Shown here: positions 1-8,028 of the stretch, in pieces | Layout: the number at the start of each line of letters is the position of its first letter | Numbering within the stretch: the stretch's first letter is position 1 | Source: Pseudomonas protegens CHA0 | GTDB taxonomy: Bacteria > Pseudomonadota > Gammaproteobacteria > Pseudomonadales > Pseudomonadaceae | Reading direction: 5' to 3' | DNA length: 64,000 bases | NCBI RefSeq assembly: GCF_000397205.1 | Contig: NC_021237.1 | Location: forward strand, 3,287,001 to 3,351,000 | Program-made: the position numbers and the translations under genes | The notes under the pieces: model-generated | Database searches by the model: none | The model's input: only the letters and a program-made list of their open reading frames with translations | Told to the model about the DNA's origin: nothing

Positions 1-290
1 GGGCGTACTTGACCAGGTCGTCGGCGCTGCGGATCGGGTCGTTGGCCAGTTGTTCGGCGTTGACCTGGGTGATCGAGCGCGGGGTGTCCAGGACCTTGGT
101 TTCGGTGCCGCCATACACCGAGGTCGGTGGCCGGGTGGGCAGGGCATCGTCATCGGCCTGGCTGCTGGCCTGGACGGTGACGGTTTGCAACTGGGTATCG
201 GCGGCGAAGAGCGGCGGCGCCAGGGAAGAAAACACCGTTACGGCCAGGGCCGGGCCGAATGCGGGGCGAGCGAAGGCGTTGGAGGGCATG
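1..290 (-). CDS. TonB-dependent receptor, N-terminal part (runs off window)
   Basis: This is the first 96 or so codons of a minus-strand gene that continues beyond base 1. It starts at an ATG at 290 (MPSNAFARPAFGPALAV...), has a hydrophobic export signal ending near LFA-A, and then reads QTVTVQAS, the usual start of a TonB-dependent receptor after the signal. The stretch ETKVLDTPRSITQVNAEQL is typical of the plug domain of siderophore-type receptors. An outer-membrane, TonB-energised importer is therefore likely; the substrate cannot be told from this fragment. It lies downstream of the peptide-type binding protein gene on the same strand, separated from it by a REP pair, so it may belong to the same uptake cluster. 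Confidence 0.8.
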
Positions 291-326
291 GCACATGAGC
301 CTCATATTGAATCGCATGAATGTTCT

Positions 327-408
327 GTAGGAGCCGGCTTGCCGGCGAAGAGGGCCTGGAGGCTCGCGGTGCTCTTGCGGGCGCCTTCGCTGGCAAGCCA
401 GCTCCTAC
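327..408. repeat. REP pair between TonB receptor and binding-protein gene
   Basis: Two inverted REP half-sites: gtaggagccggcttgccggc at the left and the mirror form ending in agctcctac at the right, about 35 bases apart. Each half can fold into a short hairpin and the pair can form a larger cruciform. Such Pseudomonas REPs are non-coding and sit between genes, where they can end transcription or protect mRNA 3' ends. Confidence 0.85.
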
Positions 409-422
409 GGTCGGGCGGTGGG

Positions 423-2006
423 TCAGGCGCTGTTGTTGAGCCACAACCTTTCGAAACGCCAGGTGCTGAACAGCGACTGTTCTTCCCGGGCGCCGCCCAC
501 GCGGGTGGAGACGCTGTCCAGCAGATCGGCGTAGCCCCAGATCAGCATGCCGCCCCGTTCGTACTGGATCTGCTGGGCCTGGTGCACCAGGGCCGTGCGT
601 CGTTGCAGGTCGGGTTGGGCCATGGCCGCGAGAAACACCTCGCTGAACTGCGGGTCGTTGAAGTGGGTCTTGTTGGACACGGCAAAGGGCGCGTCGGTGT
701 GGATGGCGCTGGCCAGGAACGGCGCGCCGATGCTGCCGCCGGTGCTCAGGGTCCAGTCGTTGCGTTGCGGGCCCTGGAAGGTCGCCAGGTCCACCTGGCG
801 GACTTTGAGGGTCACGCCAATGCGCTTGGCCTGTTCCGCCAGGACCAGGGCCGAGGTCAGGCCCGGCCCGGGAGTCGTCACCAATTCCAGTTCCAGGTTC
901 TCCTGGCCGGCCTCCTTGAGCAGTTGCGCGGCGCGCTGCGGGTCGTGGGCGCGCGGCCCCAGGCTGTGGTTGAAGGTCGGGTCGCTGGGGGCATACAGGT
1001 CGTTGGCCACCCGACCCTGGCCATTGAGGGCGCGGCGTACCAGTTCCTCGCGGTCCGCCAGCAGGCGGAACGCCTCACGCACCCGGGGATCGTTGAACGG
1101 CGGCTTGTCCAGGTTCATGTCGAAGGACAGCCAGTTGCCGGTCACCGATTTCAACAGCCGTACCCGAGGGTCGCGCTGCAGCACCTGCAGTTGTTCGGTG
1201 GGCATCACGTTGGCCATGTCGATCTGCCCGGAACGCAGGGCCGCCAGGCGTGCCACCTGATCCTTGAAGTCGATGATTTCCAGCTCGTCGGCGTAGGGCT
1301 GGCCGTCCTTGTAGTAGTTGTCGAAGCGGGTGAACAGCGAGCGCTGCCCCGGAGTGAAGCTTTTCAGCTTGTAGGGGCCGGCGCCCACCGGATTGGTCAC
1401 CGGGTGGTAGTCCACCGGGACGATGCCGCCGAAGTTGACCCAGGTTTCCGCCAGCGGCATGTAGCTGCGGCCCTCGCGAAAGCTCAGGCGCACGGTGCGC
1501 TCGTCGAGCTTTTGCAGGTTGTCGCGATCGACCCAGTGCAGCAGCGCCGCATAGGGCGAGGCCAGTTGCGGGTCGGTGAGGCGGCGGATGGAGAAGATCA
1601 GGTCATCGGCGTCGATGCTTTTGCCGTGGTGGAATTCCAGGCCGTGGCGCAGGCGCAGGGTCCAGCTGCTGGCATCGGCATTGGGTTCGGCGAACTCCGC
1701 CAGGGCCAGGCGCGGTTGCATCTGCTCGTCCCATTCCCAGAGTTTGCTGTACAGCGCGAAGCCTCGGACGATGCCGCTGCCGATGGGCTTGTGGGCGTCC
1801 AGGTTGCCGCTCTGGTTGCCGTCGAGAATCCCCAGGCGCAGGCGCCCGCCGTAGCGCGGCTGGTCGCTGGCGACCGTGCCCGGGGTGCTGGAATTGTCCG
1901 CGTCGCAGCCGGCCAGCAGGCTGCTGCCCAGCAGCAGGCCGCCGCCGAACAGCGCGCTGTGGCCGAGAAAACGACGGCGGCTCAAGCCCGAGTAGTCCTG
2001 GCTCAT
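423..2006 (-). CDS. ABC transporter periplasmic binding protein, peptide/opine type (SBP_bac_5), Tat lipoprotein
   Basis: A 527-residue solute-binding protein of the oligopeptide/nickel/opine family (SBP family 5), matching the usual length of about 500-540. The N-terminus carries a twin-arginine motif (SRRRFLG, residues about 9-15), a hydrophobic stretch and a lipobox-like LLAGC, so it is probably exported folded and lipid-anchored. Family-typical text such as YGGRLRLGI and the central LSFDMNLDKPPFNDPRVREA is visible. The gene starts 4 bases after the stop of the flavin monooxygenase gene, so the two are almost certainly co-transcribed. No permease or ATPase gene is present in the window; the partner transporter must be elsewhere or beyond base 1. 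The ligand is unknown; the neighbours suggest an organosulfur compound. Confidence 0.85.
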   Translation of the reverse strand: MSQDYSGLSRRRFLGHSALFGGGLLLGSSLLAGCDADNSSTPGTVASDQPRYGGRLRLGILDGNQSGNLDAHKPIGSGIVRGFALYSKLWEWDEQMQPRLALAEFAEPNADASSWTLRLRHGLEFHHGKSIDADDLIFSIRRLTDPQLASPYAALLHWVDRDNLQKLDERTVRLSFREGRSYMPLAETWVNFGGIVPVDYHPVTNPVGAGPYKLKSFTPGQRSLFTRFDNYYKDGQPYADELEIIDFKDQVARLAALRSGQIDMANVMPTEQLQVLQRDPRVRLLKSVTGNWLSFDMNLDKPPFNDPRVREAFRLLADREELVRRALNGQGRVANDLYAPSDPTFNHSLGPRAHDPQRAAQLLKEAGQENLELELVTTPGPGLTSALVLAEQAKRIGVTLKVRQVDLATFQGPQRNDWTLSTGGSIGAPFLASAIHTDAPFAVSNKTHFNDPQFSEVFLAAMAQPDLQRRTALVHQAQQIQYERGGMLIWGYADLLDSVSTRVGGAREEQSLFSTWRFERLWLNNSA

Positions 2007-2010
2007 GGCG

Positions 2011-3219
2011 TCAGGCTCCTGCCGGGCCGTTGGCGCTGCGCAGCTCCAGCGGCGCTTGCGGCTGACGGCTCAGGGCCGCGCGCTCGCCGCGAAAGTGCGG
2101 CAGGATGTGCTCACCCAGGCGGTAGGCTTCCTCCAGGTGCGGGTAGCCGGCGAGGAAGAACAGGTCGATACCGATGGCGTGGTACTCGCGGATCCGCGCC
2201 ACCACGTTTTCGTAGCTGCCCACCAGGGCGCAGCCCGGCGGTATGCCGATGTAGCCGAAGCCGGTCCAGACATTGGGGTGGATGAAGAAATCCTCGAAGC
2301 CCTGGGTCTCGTTCTTCTGTGCGAAGCCGTTCTCGTAGCTGAGCTTGCGCGCGGTGCGCAGCCCGGCATGGGCGGCCACGGCCTTGACCGCGCCCTTGGC
2401 GATGCCCTCGTCGAAGAAGCGCTTGGCCTCGGTGCGCGCCAGTTCCTCGGTTTCCCGGGTGATGACGTCGATCGACAGGCCGAAGCGGATATCGCTGCGG
2501 CCGTACTGCAAGGCGCGCTCACGAATATCGGCGATCAACGCGGCGATCTCGTCCGGGTGCTCGGCGCGCATCAGGTAGAAGTCGGCATGCTTGGCGGCGA
2601 ATTCCCGAGCGGCGATGGACGATCCCGCGGTACAGATCAGCGGCAGCTCGGCCTTCTTCAAGGGGCCGCGCAGGCCGCCGCCTTCGGCGCGGTAGAACTG
2701 GCCCTGGTAGTGGAAGTTCTCGTTGTGCCAGTAGCCCTTGACCACGTCCATGAACTCGGTGGCGCGGGCATAGCGCTCATCGTGGTCGCTGAAGTCGCCG
2801 ACCTGGCGCTGAATGGCGTCCGAGCCGCCGTTGATGATGTTCCACACCAGGCGATTGCCGGTGGCGCGCTGGTAGGTGGCGGCCTGCTGCACCGCAACCC
2901 AGGGCGTGTAGTGATAGGGCTGGAAGGCGGTGACGAACTTCAGGGTGCGGGTTTCCCGGGCCAGCAGCGAGCACACGGTCCAGGGCTCTTCGCCGGAGGG
3001 CGCGTTGACCATCAGCGCGCCGCCGAAGCCGTTGATTTCCGCGGCCCGGGCGATCTGCCCCAGGTAGTCGATGTAGGTGAAGTGGTCGCCGACGCTGAAG
3101 CCTGAGACGGCACCGGTGCTGGGCCCGCCCCGGTGCCAGTCGCCGCGGTTGCGCGGGTCGCCGGGGAGGAACTGGGTTTCGCCGTGCAGGGGCAGGCGAG
3201 TGAAGAATTCGATGCTCAT
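2011..3219 (-). CDS. FMN-dependent LLM-class monooxygenase, SsuD-like
   Basis: A 402-residue luciferase-like (LLM) flavin monooxygenase. The ending GIDLFFLAGYPHLEEAYRLG closely resembles the C-terminal region of SsuD-type alkanesulfonate monooxygenases, and FVTAFQPYHYTPWVAVQQAA and RLVWNIINGG are typical of the TIM-barrel core. Enzymes of this kind use FMNH2 supplied by a partner reductase and O2 to cleave C-S bonds and release sulfite; no reductase gene is seen here. It starts at an ATG at 3219 preceded by a good AGGAGG-like site. It lies 15 bases after the lipase-like gene and 4 bases before the binding-protein gene. An SfnR-like regulator nearby supports a role in sulfur scavenging. The exact substrate (sulfonate, sulfone or another compound) is not shown. 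Confidence 0.85.
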   Translation of the reverse strand: MSIEFFTRLPLHGETQFLPGDPRNRGDWHRGGPSTGAVSGFSVGDHFTYIDYLGQIARAAEINGFGGALMVNAPSGEEPWTVCSLLARETRTLKFVTAFQPYHYTPWVAVQQAATYQRATGNRLVWNIINGGSDAIQRQVGDFSDHDERYARATEFMDVVKGYWHNENFHYQGQFYRAEGGGLRGPLKKAELPLICTAGSSIAAREFAAKHADFYLMRAEHPDEIAALIADIRERALQYGRSDIRFGLSIDVITRETEELARTEAKRFFDEGIAKGAVKAVAAHAGLRTARKLSYENGFAQKNETQGFEDFFIHPNVWTGFGYIGIPPGCALVGSYENVVARIREYHAIGIDLFFLAGYPHLEEAYRLGEHILPHFRGERAALSRQPQAPLELRSANGPAGA

Positions 3220-3234
3220 GGCTGGGCCTCCTGG

Positions 3235-4458
3235 CTATTGCACGCTGGGGTTGCAGACGGGGGTAATGGCTTGGCCGTTGATCACCTTGTGGGCGAACGG
3301 CACCGAGTCCTTGAGGGAGGCATTGACCGTTTCACTGTGGCCCAGGCCCTTGTACAAGTGGCCCTCGACCACCGAGCCGGCCTTGCAGGCGTCCTGCATC
3401 AGGGCCACCTGGGTGGCGGCGGCCGGGGTCTTGTCCTCGGCGCCGGTGCCGATGAACACCGGCTGGGCGGTTTTCAGGGTCGGGTAGGACACTTGTTTCT
3501 GCCAGGCCGCCAGTTGGCTGCCCTGATAGTCCTTCTTGGCGTTGGCCGGGGTCAGGCCGACCCCCACCACGTCGCTGACCAGGGACGCCAGGCAACTGGT
3601 ACGGGCCTGCTCGAACAGCGGCAGGGCCTTGTCGGTGTAGAAGTCCCGGGGGTTGATGCTGGGGTCGTACTGCTGGGCGGCCAGCAAGGTGTAGAAACCG
3701 TAGGCCAGGGAGGCATCGACCTTGTTCGGGTCCTGCTCGCCGACATTCTTCGCGCCGATGGTGTAGATCACCCCGGTGCCGATGCTGCCCTTGACCCCCA
3801 GGTCCGGTGCGTAGGTGGAGGCGAAGGCGGCCGAGGCGAAGGCGCCGGCGCCGCCCTGGGACTGGCCGACGATCAGTACCTTGTTGGCCAGCCCGGGCAC
3901 CCCGGCGACCACGGCTTTGGCGGCGTCGAGAATGCCGTAGGCGGCCATGCGGTTGTTCAGCAGCGGATGGCCGCCGGGCACGCCCAGGCCCTGGTAGTCG
4001 GTGGCGACAATGGCAAAGCCTTCGTCCAGCCAGCGGCTCAGGTACTGCACGTCACGGTAGGAGCGGCCCTGCCAGGACGGCGCGCAGACATCCGCCACGC
4101 CCACCGTGCCATGGCCCCAGGAGGCCACCGGCCAGCCGCCGGCCGGGGCCTTGCCCTTGGGCAGGAACAAGGTGCCGGAGACCACCACCGGGGTCTTGCC
4201 GTCGATGCCGTCGGTGGAGCTATAGAGAATCCGTTGCGCGCTGGCGGCGTTGGGCAGGCTCAGGGTCGCTTCCAGGGGTTCGCTGCGCAGCAGCTTGCCC
4301 GGGGTCGGGGGGATCGCGTCCTGCCAGGTGTAGAAGGCCGAGACCCGGCCGTCGCCCTGCAGCGGGTCGGGCTTGGGCGCGTAGGTCGGGCCGGCCAGGG
4401 CCGACAGGGAGAGCGCCAGGAGGCTCAGGCCAAAGGTGAATTTTGCGGACAGTTTCAT
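3235..4458 (-). CDS. Secreted alpha/beta hydrolase, secretory-lipase-like
   Basis: A 407-residue exported hydrolase. The start chosen is the ATG at 4458 (MKLSAKFTFGLSLLALSLSA), which gives a clean signal peptide ending at ALA-GP. The nucleophile elbow VGQSQGGAGA contains the serine; an aspartate in GTGAEDKTP and a histidine in GLGHSETV are in the right order for the triad. The layout matches the secretory lipase (LIP) family rather than classical Pseudomonas LipA. It sits inside a run of same-strand genes for sulfonate-type uptake and desulfonation, which suggests that it removes an ester group from a compound before the oxygenase acts. Its substrate is an inference from context only; it could be a general esterase. 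Confidence 0.8.
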   Translation of the reverse strand: MKLSAKFTFGLSLLALSLSALAGPTYAPKPDPLQGDGRVSAFYTWQDAIPPTPGKLLRSEPLEATLSLPNAASAQRILYSSTDGIDGKTPVVVSGTLFLPKGKAPAGGWPVASWGHGTVGVADVCAPSWQGRSYRDVQYLSRWLDEGFAIVATDYQGLGVPGGHPLLNNRMAAYGILDAAKAVVAGVPGLANKVLIVGQSQGGAGAFASAAFASTYAPDLGVKGSIGTGVIYTIGAKNVGEQDPNKVDASLAYGFYTLLAAQQYDPSINPRDFYTDKALPLFEQARTSCLASLVSDVVGVGLTPANAKKDYQGSQLAAWQKQVSYPTLKTAQPVFIGTGAEDKTPAAATQVALMQDACKAGSVVEGHLYKGLGHSETVNASLKDSVPFAHKVINGQAITPVCNPSVQ

Positions 4459-4480
4459 CAAGAAGACTCGTGCTCAGGGT

Positions 4481-5554
4481 TCAGGGATGGGTGGCGACCT
4501 GGCCGCGCAGGGCGGGCCAGTAATCACTCAGGTGCAGATCGATCAGCGCCTGGTTGGTGAAACCGGTGGCCAGGGCCGGGGTGATGTCGTAGGGCGTGCG
4601 GATCAGCTGGTTGGCCAGGGCGTAGTCGCTCAGCGCCTGATAGTGGGCCTTGAGCTGCTGGTCGCTCTTGGGCGCCCAGCGCTCCTTCCAGGCCACCGGG
4701 TCGCCCTGGTCGTCGCGGCGCAGCACGCTCTCGGCGGTGCCGGCGCGGGAGGACAGTTGGTAGTAGGCGTCCTGGTTCTGTTCCTGGGAAATCCACCAGG
4801 CGGCCTTGACCCAGGCGGTGGCCAGCAGTTGGGTAACCTCCGGGTGCTGCTCGATGAAACTGTCGGTGCCCCAGAGGTCGGAGACCAGGCGCCAGTCATT
4901 GGCCCCTTGCTTGGTGGACCAGATGATCCGGCCCACGCCCTTGTCTTCCAGGGCATAGGCCTCGCTGAGCAGCACCGCGGCGTCGACCTTGCCGGCGGAC
5001 ACCGCCGCCGCACCGACCTGGGGGTTGAGGTTGGCGATCTTGAAGTCGTCGAGCTTCAGGCCCTTGCTGGCCAGGAAGTTGCTGAAGGCGAACTCCCAGG
5101 GCCGGCCGCGATGCAGGGCCAGGCGCTGGCCCTTGAGGTCCTCGATGCTCTTGGCCGTGGACTGGGTGGGCACCACCAGGTAGATATTGTTGCCGCTGCC
5201 GCCGGGCACGATCAGATTGCCGGGCACGCCGCCGGCGCCAGCGATCACCGACGGCAGGTCGCCACGCACGGCGAAGTCGATGCTGTTGTTGCTGAAGCCC
5301 TCGTTGATCTGCGGCCCGGCGCCGGCGTGGGGCAGGGCGATCCACTGCAGCTTGATGCCGCGCTGGCTCAGTTGCTGTTCCAGCCAGCCATCCTCGATCA
5401 CCCGCCCGGCGATGCCGCCGAACACCGGCTTGCCGCCCTGGGTGAAGGCGACGATGGCAATCTTCACCGACTCGGGGGCCGGGTTGGCCAGGGCCGTGAC
5501 ACTGATCAGCAGCCCGGCCATAACGGCCAGGGTATTGCGCCATAAACCTTGCAT
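4481..5554 (-). CDS. ABC transporter binding protein, aliphatic sulfonate/taurine type
   Basis: A 357-residue periplasmic binding protein of the SsuA/TauA/NrtA group. The start is the ATG at 5554 (MQGLWRNTLAVMAGLLISV), preceded by GAGGGAGAG; longer in-frame readings run into the REP repeats upstream and are not real. A signal peptide ends near ALA-NP. Family-like segments include VKIAIVAFTQGGKPVFGG, LKGQRLALHRGRPWEF and KVDAAVLLSEAYA. It is the first gene of the minus-strand cluster. As with the other binding protein here, no permease or ATPase is adjacent, so it may use a shared transporter. Sulfonate specificity is inferred from the family and from the neighbouring SsuD-like enzyme. Confidence 0.8.
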   Translation of the reverse strand: MQGLWRNTLAVMAGLLISVTALANPAPESVKIAIVAFTQGGKPVFGGIAGRVIEDGWLEQQLSQRGIKLQWIALPHAGAGPQINEGFSNNSIDFAVRGDLPSVIAGAGGVPGNLIVPGGSGNNIYLVVPTQSTAKSIEDLKGQRLALHRGRPWEFAFSNFLASKGLKLDDFKIANLNPQVGAAAVSAGKVDAAVLLSEAYALEDKGVGRIIWSTKQGANDWRLVSDLWGTDSFIEQHPEVTQLLATAWVKAAWWISQEQNQDAYYQLSSRAGTAESVLRRDDQGDPVAWKERWAPKSDQQLKAHYQALSDYALANQLIRTPYDITPALATGFTNQALIDLHLSDYWPALRGQVATHP

Positions 5555-5621
5555 TGCACTCTCCCTCAAAAAATAAGCCCTCAGCCCCGCCAGCCCTGCG
5601 CCGGATATCGCGGTGTTTCCT

Positions 5622-5809
5622 GTAGGAGCCGGCTTGCCGGCGAAGAGGGCCCTTGAGCCTTGCCTCGCCCTTGCGAGCGCCTTCGCTGGCAAGCCAGCTC
5701 CTGCAACAGATATCGCGGTGTTCTCCTGTAGGAGCCGGCTTGCCGGCGAAGGGGCCCTTGAACCTTGCCTCGCCCTTGCGGACGCCTTCGCTGGCAAGCC
5801 AGCTCCTAC
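5622..5809. repeat. Double REP pair (tandem copy, about 106-bp period)
   Basis: Two nearly identical REP pairs follow each other. Each has a left half gtaggagccggcttgccggc and a right half ctggcaagccagctcct, and each is preceded by gatatcgcggtgtt. The second copy repeats the first, including the spacer text cttgcctcgcccttgcg. This looks like local duplication of one REP unit. It lies upstream of the sulfonate-type binding protein gene, between two divergently read genes. Confidence 0.85.
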
Positions 5810-6108
5810 GAGGGGCGGTGGTGGGTACTGGTGTCGGAAGGGATAGAGCAGATTGCATGCCAGGGCCGCTACAAAGCGCTGCAGGCCTTGCCCGGCAAGG
5901 GCTTCAGGCAGATCGACAGGCCCTGGCCCAAGCCGCCGCTGCTGATCTGCGAACAGGCAGGTGCTGGCCGATTGCTGCTCCAGCAGCAGGTGGGGAGCAC
6001 CATCCAGATATATTCATAAAAGGAATATCTAAAGATTAATTAATAATTATTTAGTCTAAATATCTTCGTGCACTATTGAGCCCGCGCTTTTACTGCCAGG
6101 AATGCACC
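5810..6108. promoter_or_regulatory. Divergent intergenic region with AT-rich sfnR-side promoter
   Basis: Nothing coding is recognised here. Bases 5810-5995 are GC-rich without clear features. From about 6006 the composition becomes AT-rich: an imperfect inverted repeat (agatatattc ... ggaatatct, 6006-6030) is followed by a run of attaattaataattattta up to about 6060. This is the likely promoter and control region of the sigma-54 regulator gene that starts at 6109. No confident -35/-10 or -24/-12 pair could be assigned. Confidence 0.4.
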
Positions 6109-7185
6109 ATGTCGCTGATCACTCATCCAAACGCCCGTGAATTGACCAAGTCGGTACGGGCCACCGTTCTGGTGTTCAAGGACCCGCGCTCCCAGGAATT
6201 GCTCAGTCGCATCGAGCGCCTGGCCCCCAGTGAGGCCAATACCCTGATCATTGGCGAGACCGGCACCGGCAAGGAACTGGTGGCGCGCCACATCCATCAC
6301 CTGAGCCGCCGCGGGCGCGAGCCCTTTGTCGCGGTGAACTGCGGGGCCTTTGCCGAAACCCTAGTGGAAAGCGAACTCTTCGGCCATGAGAAAGGCGCCT
6401 TTACCGGCGCCACCACCCACAAGGCCGGCTGGTTCGAAGCGGCCAACGGCGGCACGCTGTTTCTCGACGAGATCGGCGACTTGCCGCTGAACATGCAGGT
6501 CAAGCTGCTGCGGGTGCTGCAGGAGCGAGAAGTGGTGCGCCTGGGCTCGCGCACGCCGATCCCGATCAATGTGCGGCTGGTGGCGGCCACCAACGTCAAC
6601 CTCGCCGATGCGGTGGTGGCCGGGCATTTTCGTGAAGACCTGTTCTACCGCCTGCACGTGGCCACCATCCGCCTGCCGCCGCTGCGCGAGCGCCCGGGGG
6701 ACATCCTGCCCCTGGCCGAATTCTTCCTTGAGGAACACTGCCAGCGCCTGGGCTACAACCGTGCCTCGCTGACCGAAGAAGCTGAACGCAAGCTGCTGGA
6801 GCACAGCTGGCCGGGCAACATTCGCGAACTGGAAAATGCCATCCACCACGCCTTGCTGGTGTGCCGCCAGCAACGGGTGGCACCGGGGGATCTGCACCTG
6901 GTGGACATGCGCTCCTCCGGCATCCGCCAGGAACAGGCGCCCCTGGCCGTCCCGGGGCCTCAGGCGCCGGCAGACCTGGGCCGGGCCTTGCAGGCGCTGT
7001 TCGAGCAGAACATTCCCGACCTGTACGAGCACATCGAGGAAACGATCTTTCGCGAGGCCTATCGCTACTGCCATGGCAACCAGTTGCAGACCGGGCGCCT
7101 GCTCAACATCAGCCGCAACATCGTGCGCGCCCGGCTGGAAAAGATCGGCGAGTTGAACAAGCCTCTGGCGACTTCCGCTTCCTAG
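6109..7185 (+). CDS. sfnR: Sigma-54-dependent activator without receiver domain, SfnR-like
   Basis: A 358-residue enhancer-binding protein. The start at 6109 ([16 protein letters not shown]) is preceded by AGGA at a good distance. There is no sensory domain: the AAA+ domain begins almost at once, with Walker A GETGTGKE, the GAFTGA loop (needed to contact sigma-54), Walker [10 protein letters not shown] and an arginine-finger region. A C-terminal Fis-type helix-turn-helix follows ([20 protein letters not shown]). This short layout fits SfnR, the activator of dimethyl-sulfone and sulfonate use in Pseudomonas, and the neighbouring SsuD-like monooxygenase and sulfonate-type binding protein support that reading. 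Activators of this type are usually controlled by their own expression, often through CysB under sulfur limitation. The gene symbol is a good guess, not proven. Confidence 0.7.
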   Translation: MSLITHPNARELTKSVRATVLVFKDPRSQELLSRIERLAPSEANTLIIGETGTGKELVARHIHHLSRRGREPFVAVNCGAFAETLVESELFGHEKGAFTGATTHKAGWFEAANGGTLFLDEIGDLPLNMQVKLLRVLQEREVVRLGSRTPIPINVRLVAATNVNLADAVVAGHFREDLFYRLHVATIRLPPLRERPGDILPLAEFFLEEHCQRLGYNRASLTEEAERKLLEHSWPGNIRELENAIHHALLVCRQQRVAPGDLHLVDMRSSGIRQEQAPLAVPGPQAPADLGRALQALFEQNIPDLYEHIEETIFREAYRYCHGNQLQTGRLLNISRNIVRARLEKIGELNKPLATSAS

Positions 7186-7207
7186 ATCCGCTTCCTGGAC
7201 CCGAGAA

Positions 7208-7233
7208 CCGGCCCGGGGCTTTTTTTGCCCGGG
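7208..7233 (+). terminator. Possible terminator hairpin after sfnR-like gene
   Basis: Two CCCGGG-containing arms flank a loop of seven T residues (gcccggggctttttttgcccgg). The arms can pair, but the T-run is in the loop rather than after the stem, so this is a weak candidate for an end of transcription. Confidence 0.35.
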
Positions 7234-7267
7234 GCGGTTGACGCCTGCCGGCTTGATCTTTAGTCTT

Positions 7268-7283
7268 TGGAACGATCATTCCA
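7268..7283. promoter_or_regulatory. TetR operator, copy 1 (autoregulatory)
   Basis: tggaacgatcattcca is a 16-base inverted repeat with one mismatch. It sits just ahead of the GTG start of the TetR gene. Copy 2 of the same sequence lies before the next gene, so this is very probably the site bound by the TetR protein encoded between them. Confidence 0.75.
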
Positions 7284-7297
7284 GAAAGGTGATAGCC

Positions 7298-7879
7298 GTG
7301 CGTCCCAAGGAGTTCGACCCCGAGCAGATTGCCGATGCGGCCATGCAGGTGTTCTGGCAGCGCGGTTACGCCGCCACGTCCATTCAGGACCTGGTGGAAG
7401 GCACCGGCCTGAGCCGCAGCAGCCTGTACAACGCCTTCGACAGCAAGCACGGCCTGTACACCTGTGCCCTCAAGCGCTACCAGCAGATGACCAGCGCCAA
7501 TATCGAGCTGCTGGGCGCCGACGCACCCGCCAGGGAACTGGTCCGGCGATTGCTGATGCGCATCGTCGACAACGAGCTGGAAGACACCCGGCGCCTGGGC
7601 TGCCTGGCGGCCAATGCTTCCCTGGAAATGGCCGGGCAGGACGCGGCGGTGGCTCAGCTCGTGGCGCAGAATTTCCAGCGTATCGAGGCGGCCCTGGAGC
7701 AGGTGCTGCGTCGCGGCCAGGAGCAGGGGGAGATCGACCCGCAGAAGAATCCCCGGGCCCTGGCCAGCTTTGTGGTGTGCACCGTGCAGGGCTTGCGGGT
7801 GCTGGCCAAGGGCAGCCTGGCGGAGCAACGACGCCAGCGCCTGCTGGATGTGGTCGAGGTGGTCCTGGCCAGCCTGTAG
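7298..7879 (+). CDS. TetR/AcrR-family repressor
   Basis: A 193-residue TetR-type regulator. The start chosen is the GTG at 7298 (then RPKEFDPEQIADAAMQVFW), because AGAAAGG lies just upstream; a longer reading from 7238 would run through the operator. The N-terminal helix-turn-helix reads TSIQDLVEGTGLSRSSLYNAF with the classic SRSSLYNAF recognition helix; the C-terminal part is an all-helical ligand-binding domain of the AcrR/YxaF sort. The gene is flanked by two copies of one palindrome (7268-7283, 7985-8000), so it likely represses itself and the dehydrogenase gene downstream. Its TAG stop lies within the first bases of a REP element. The inducer is unknown. Confidence 0.85.
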   Translation: MRPKEFDPEQIADAAMQVFWQRGYAATSIQDLVEGTGLSRSSLYNAFDSKHGLYTCALKRYQQMTSANIELLGADAPARELVRRLLMRIVDNELEDTRRLGCLAANASLEMAGQDAAVAQLVAQNFQRIEAALEQVLRRGQEQGEIDPQKNPRALASFVVCTVQGLRVLAKGSLAEQRRQRLLDVVEVVLASL

Positions 7880-7957
7880 CAGCCGGCGTGCCGGCGAAGG
7901 GCCCCTCACAATCTGCATCAGGTTCCAGGGCGTCTTCGCTGGCAAGCCAGCTCCTAC
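7876..7957. repeat. REP pair overlapping the TetR stop codon
   Basis: An inverted REP pair: gtagcagccggcgtgccggc at the left and ggcaagccagctcctac at the right. The TAG in its first bases is also the stop codon of the TetR gene, so the element starts inside the coding end. The left half has drifted slightly from the usual form. Confidence 0.8.
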
Positions 7958-7984
7958 AGGGCTGGGCTTTTTTTTGCCTTTTAT

Positions 7985-8000
7985 TGGAATGATCATTCCA
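7985..8000. promoter_or_regulatory. TetR operator, copy 2 (dehydrogenase promoter)
   Basis: tggaatgatcattcca is a perfect 16-base palindrome 28 bases before the start of the dehydrogenase gene. It differs by one base from the site ahead of the TetR gene. A repressor bound here would block the dehydrogenase promoter. Confidence 0.75.
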
Positions 8001-8028
8001 TAATTAATTCAACATGGGAGAGACACAG

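Noticed and set aside
9..2285. A 758-codon plus-strand open frame at the left edge
   Set aside because: It runs antisense to the TonB receptor start, a REP pair and the binding-protein gene, and its translation has no recognisable domain.
5810..6000. A possible small gene or decayed gene between the REP array and the sfnR-like gene
   Set aside because: Short frames exist on both strands, but none has a ribosome site, a family match or a start that is not inside the REP repeats.
7208..7233. A strong intrinsic terminator after the sfnR-like gene
   Set aside because: The seven T residues are in the loop and not after the stem, so it was kept only as a weak candidate.
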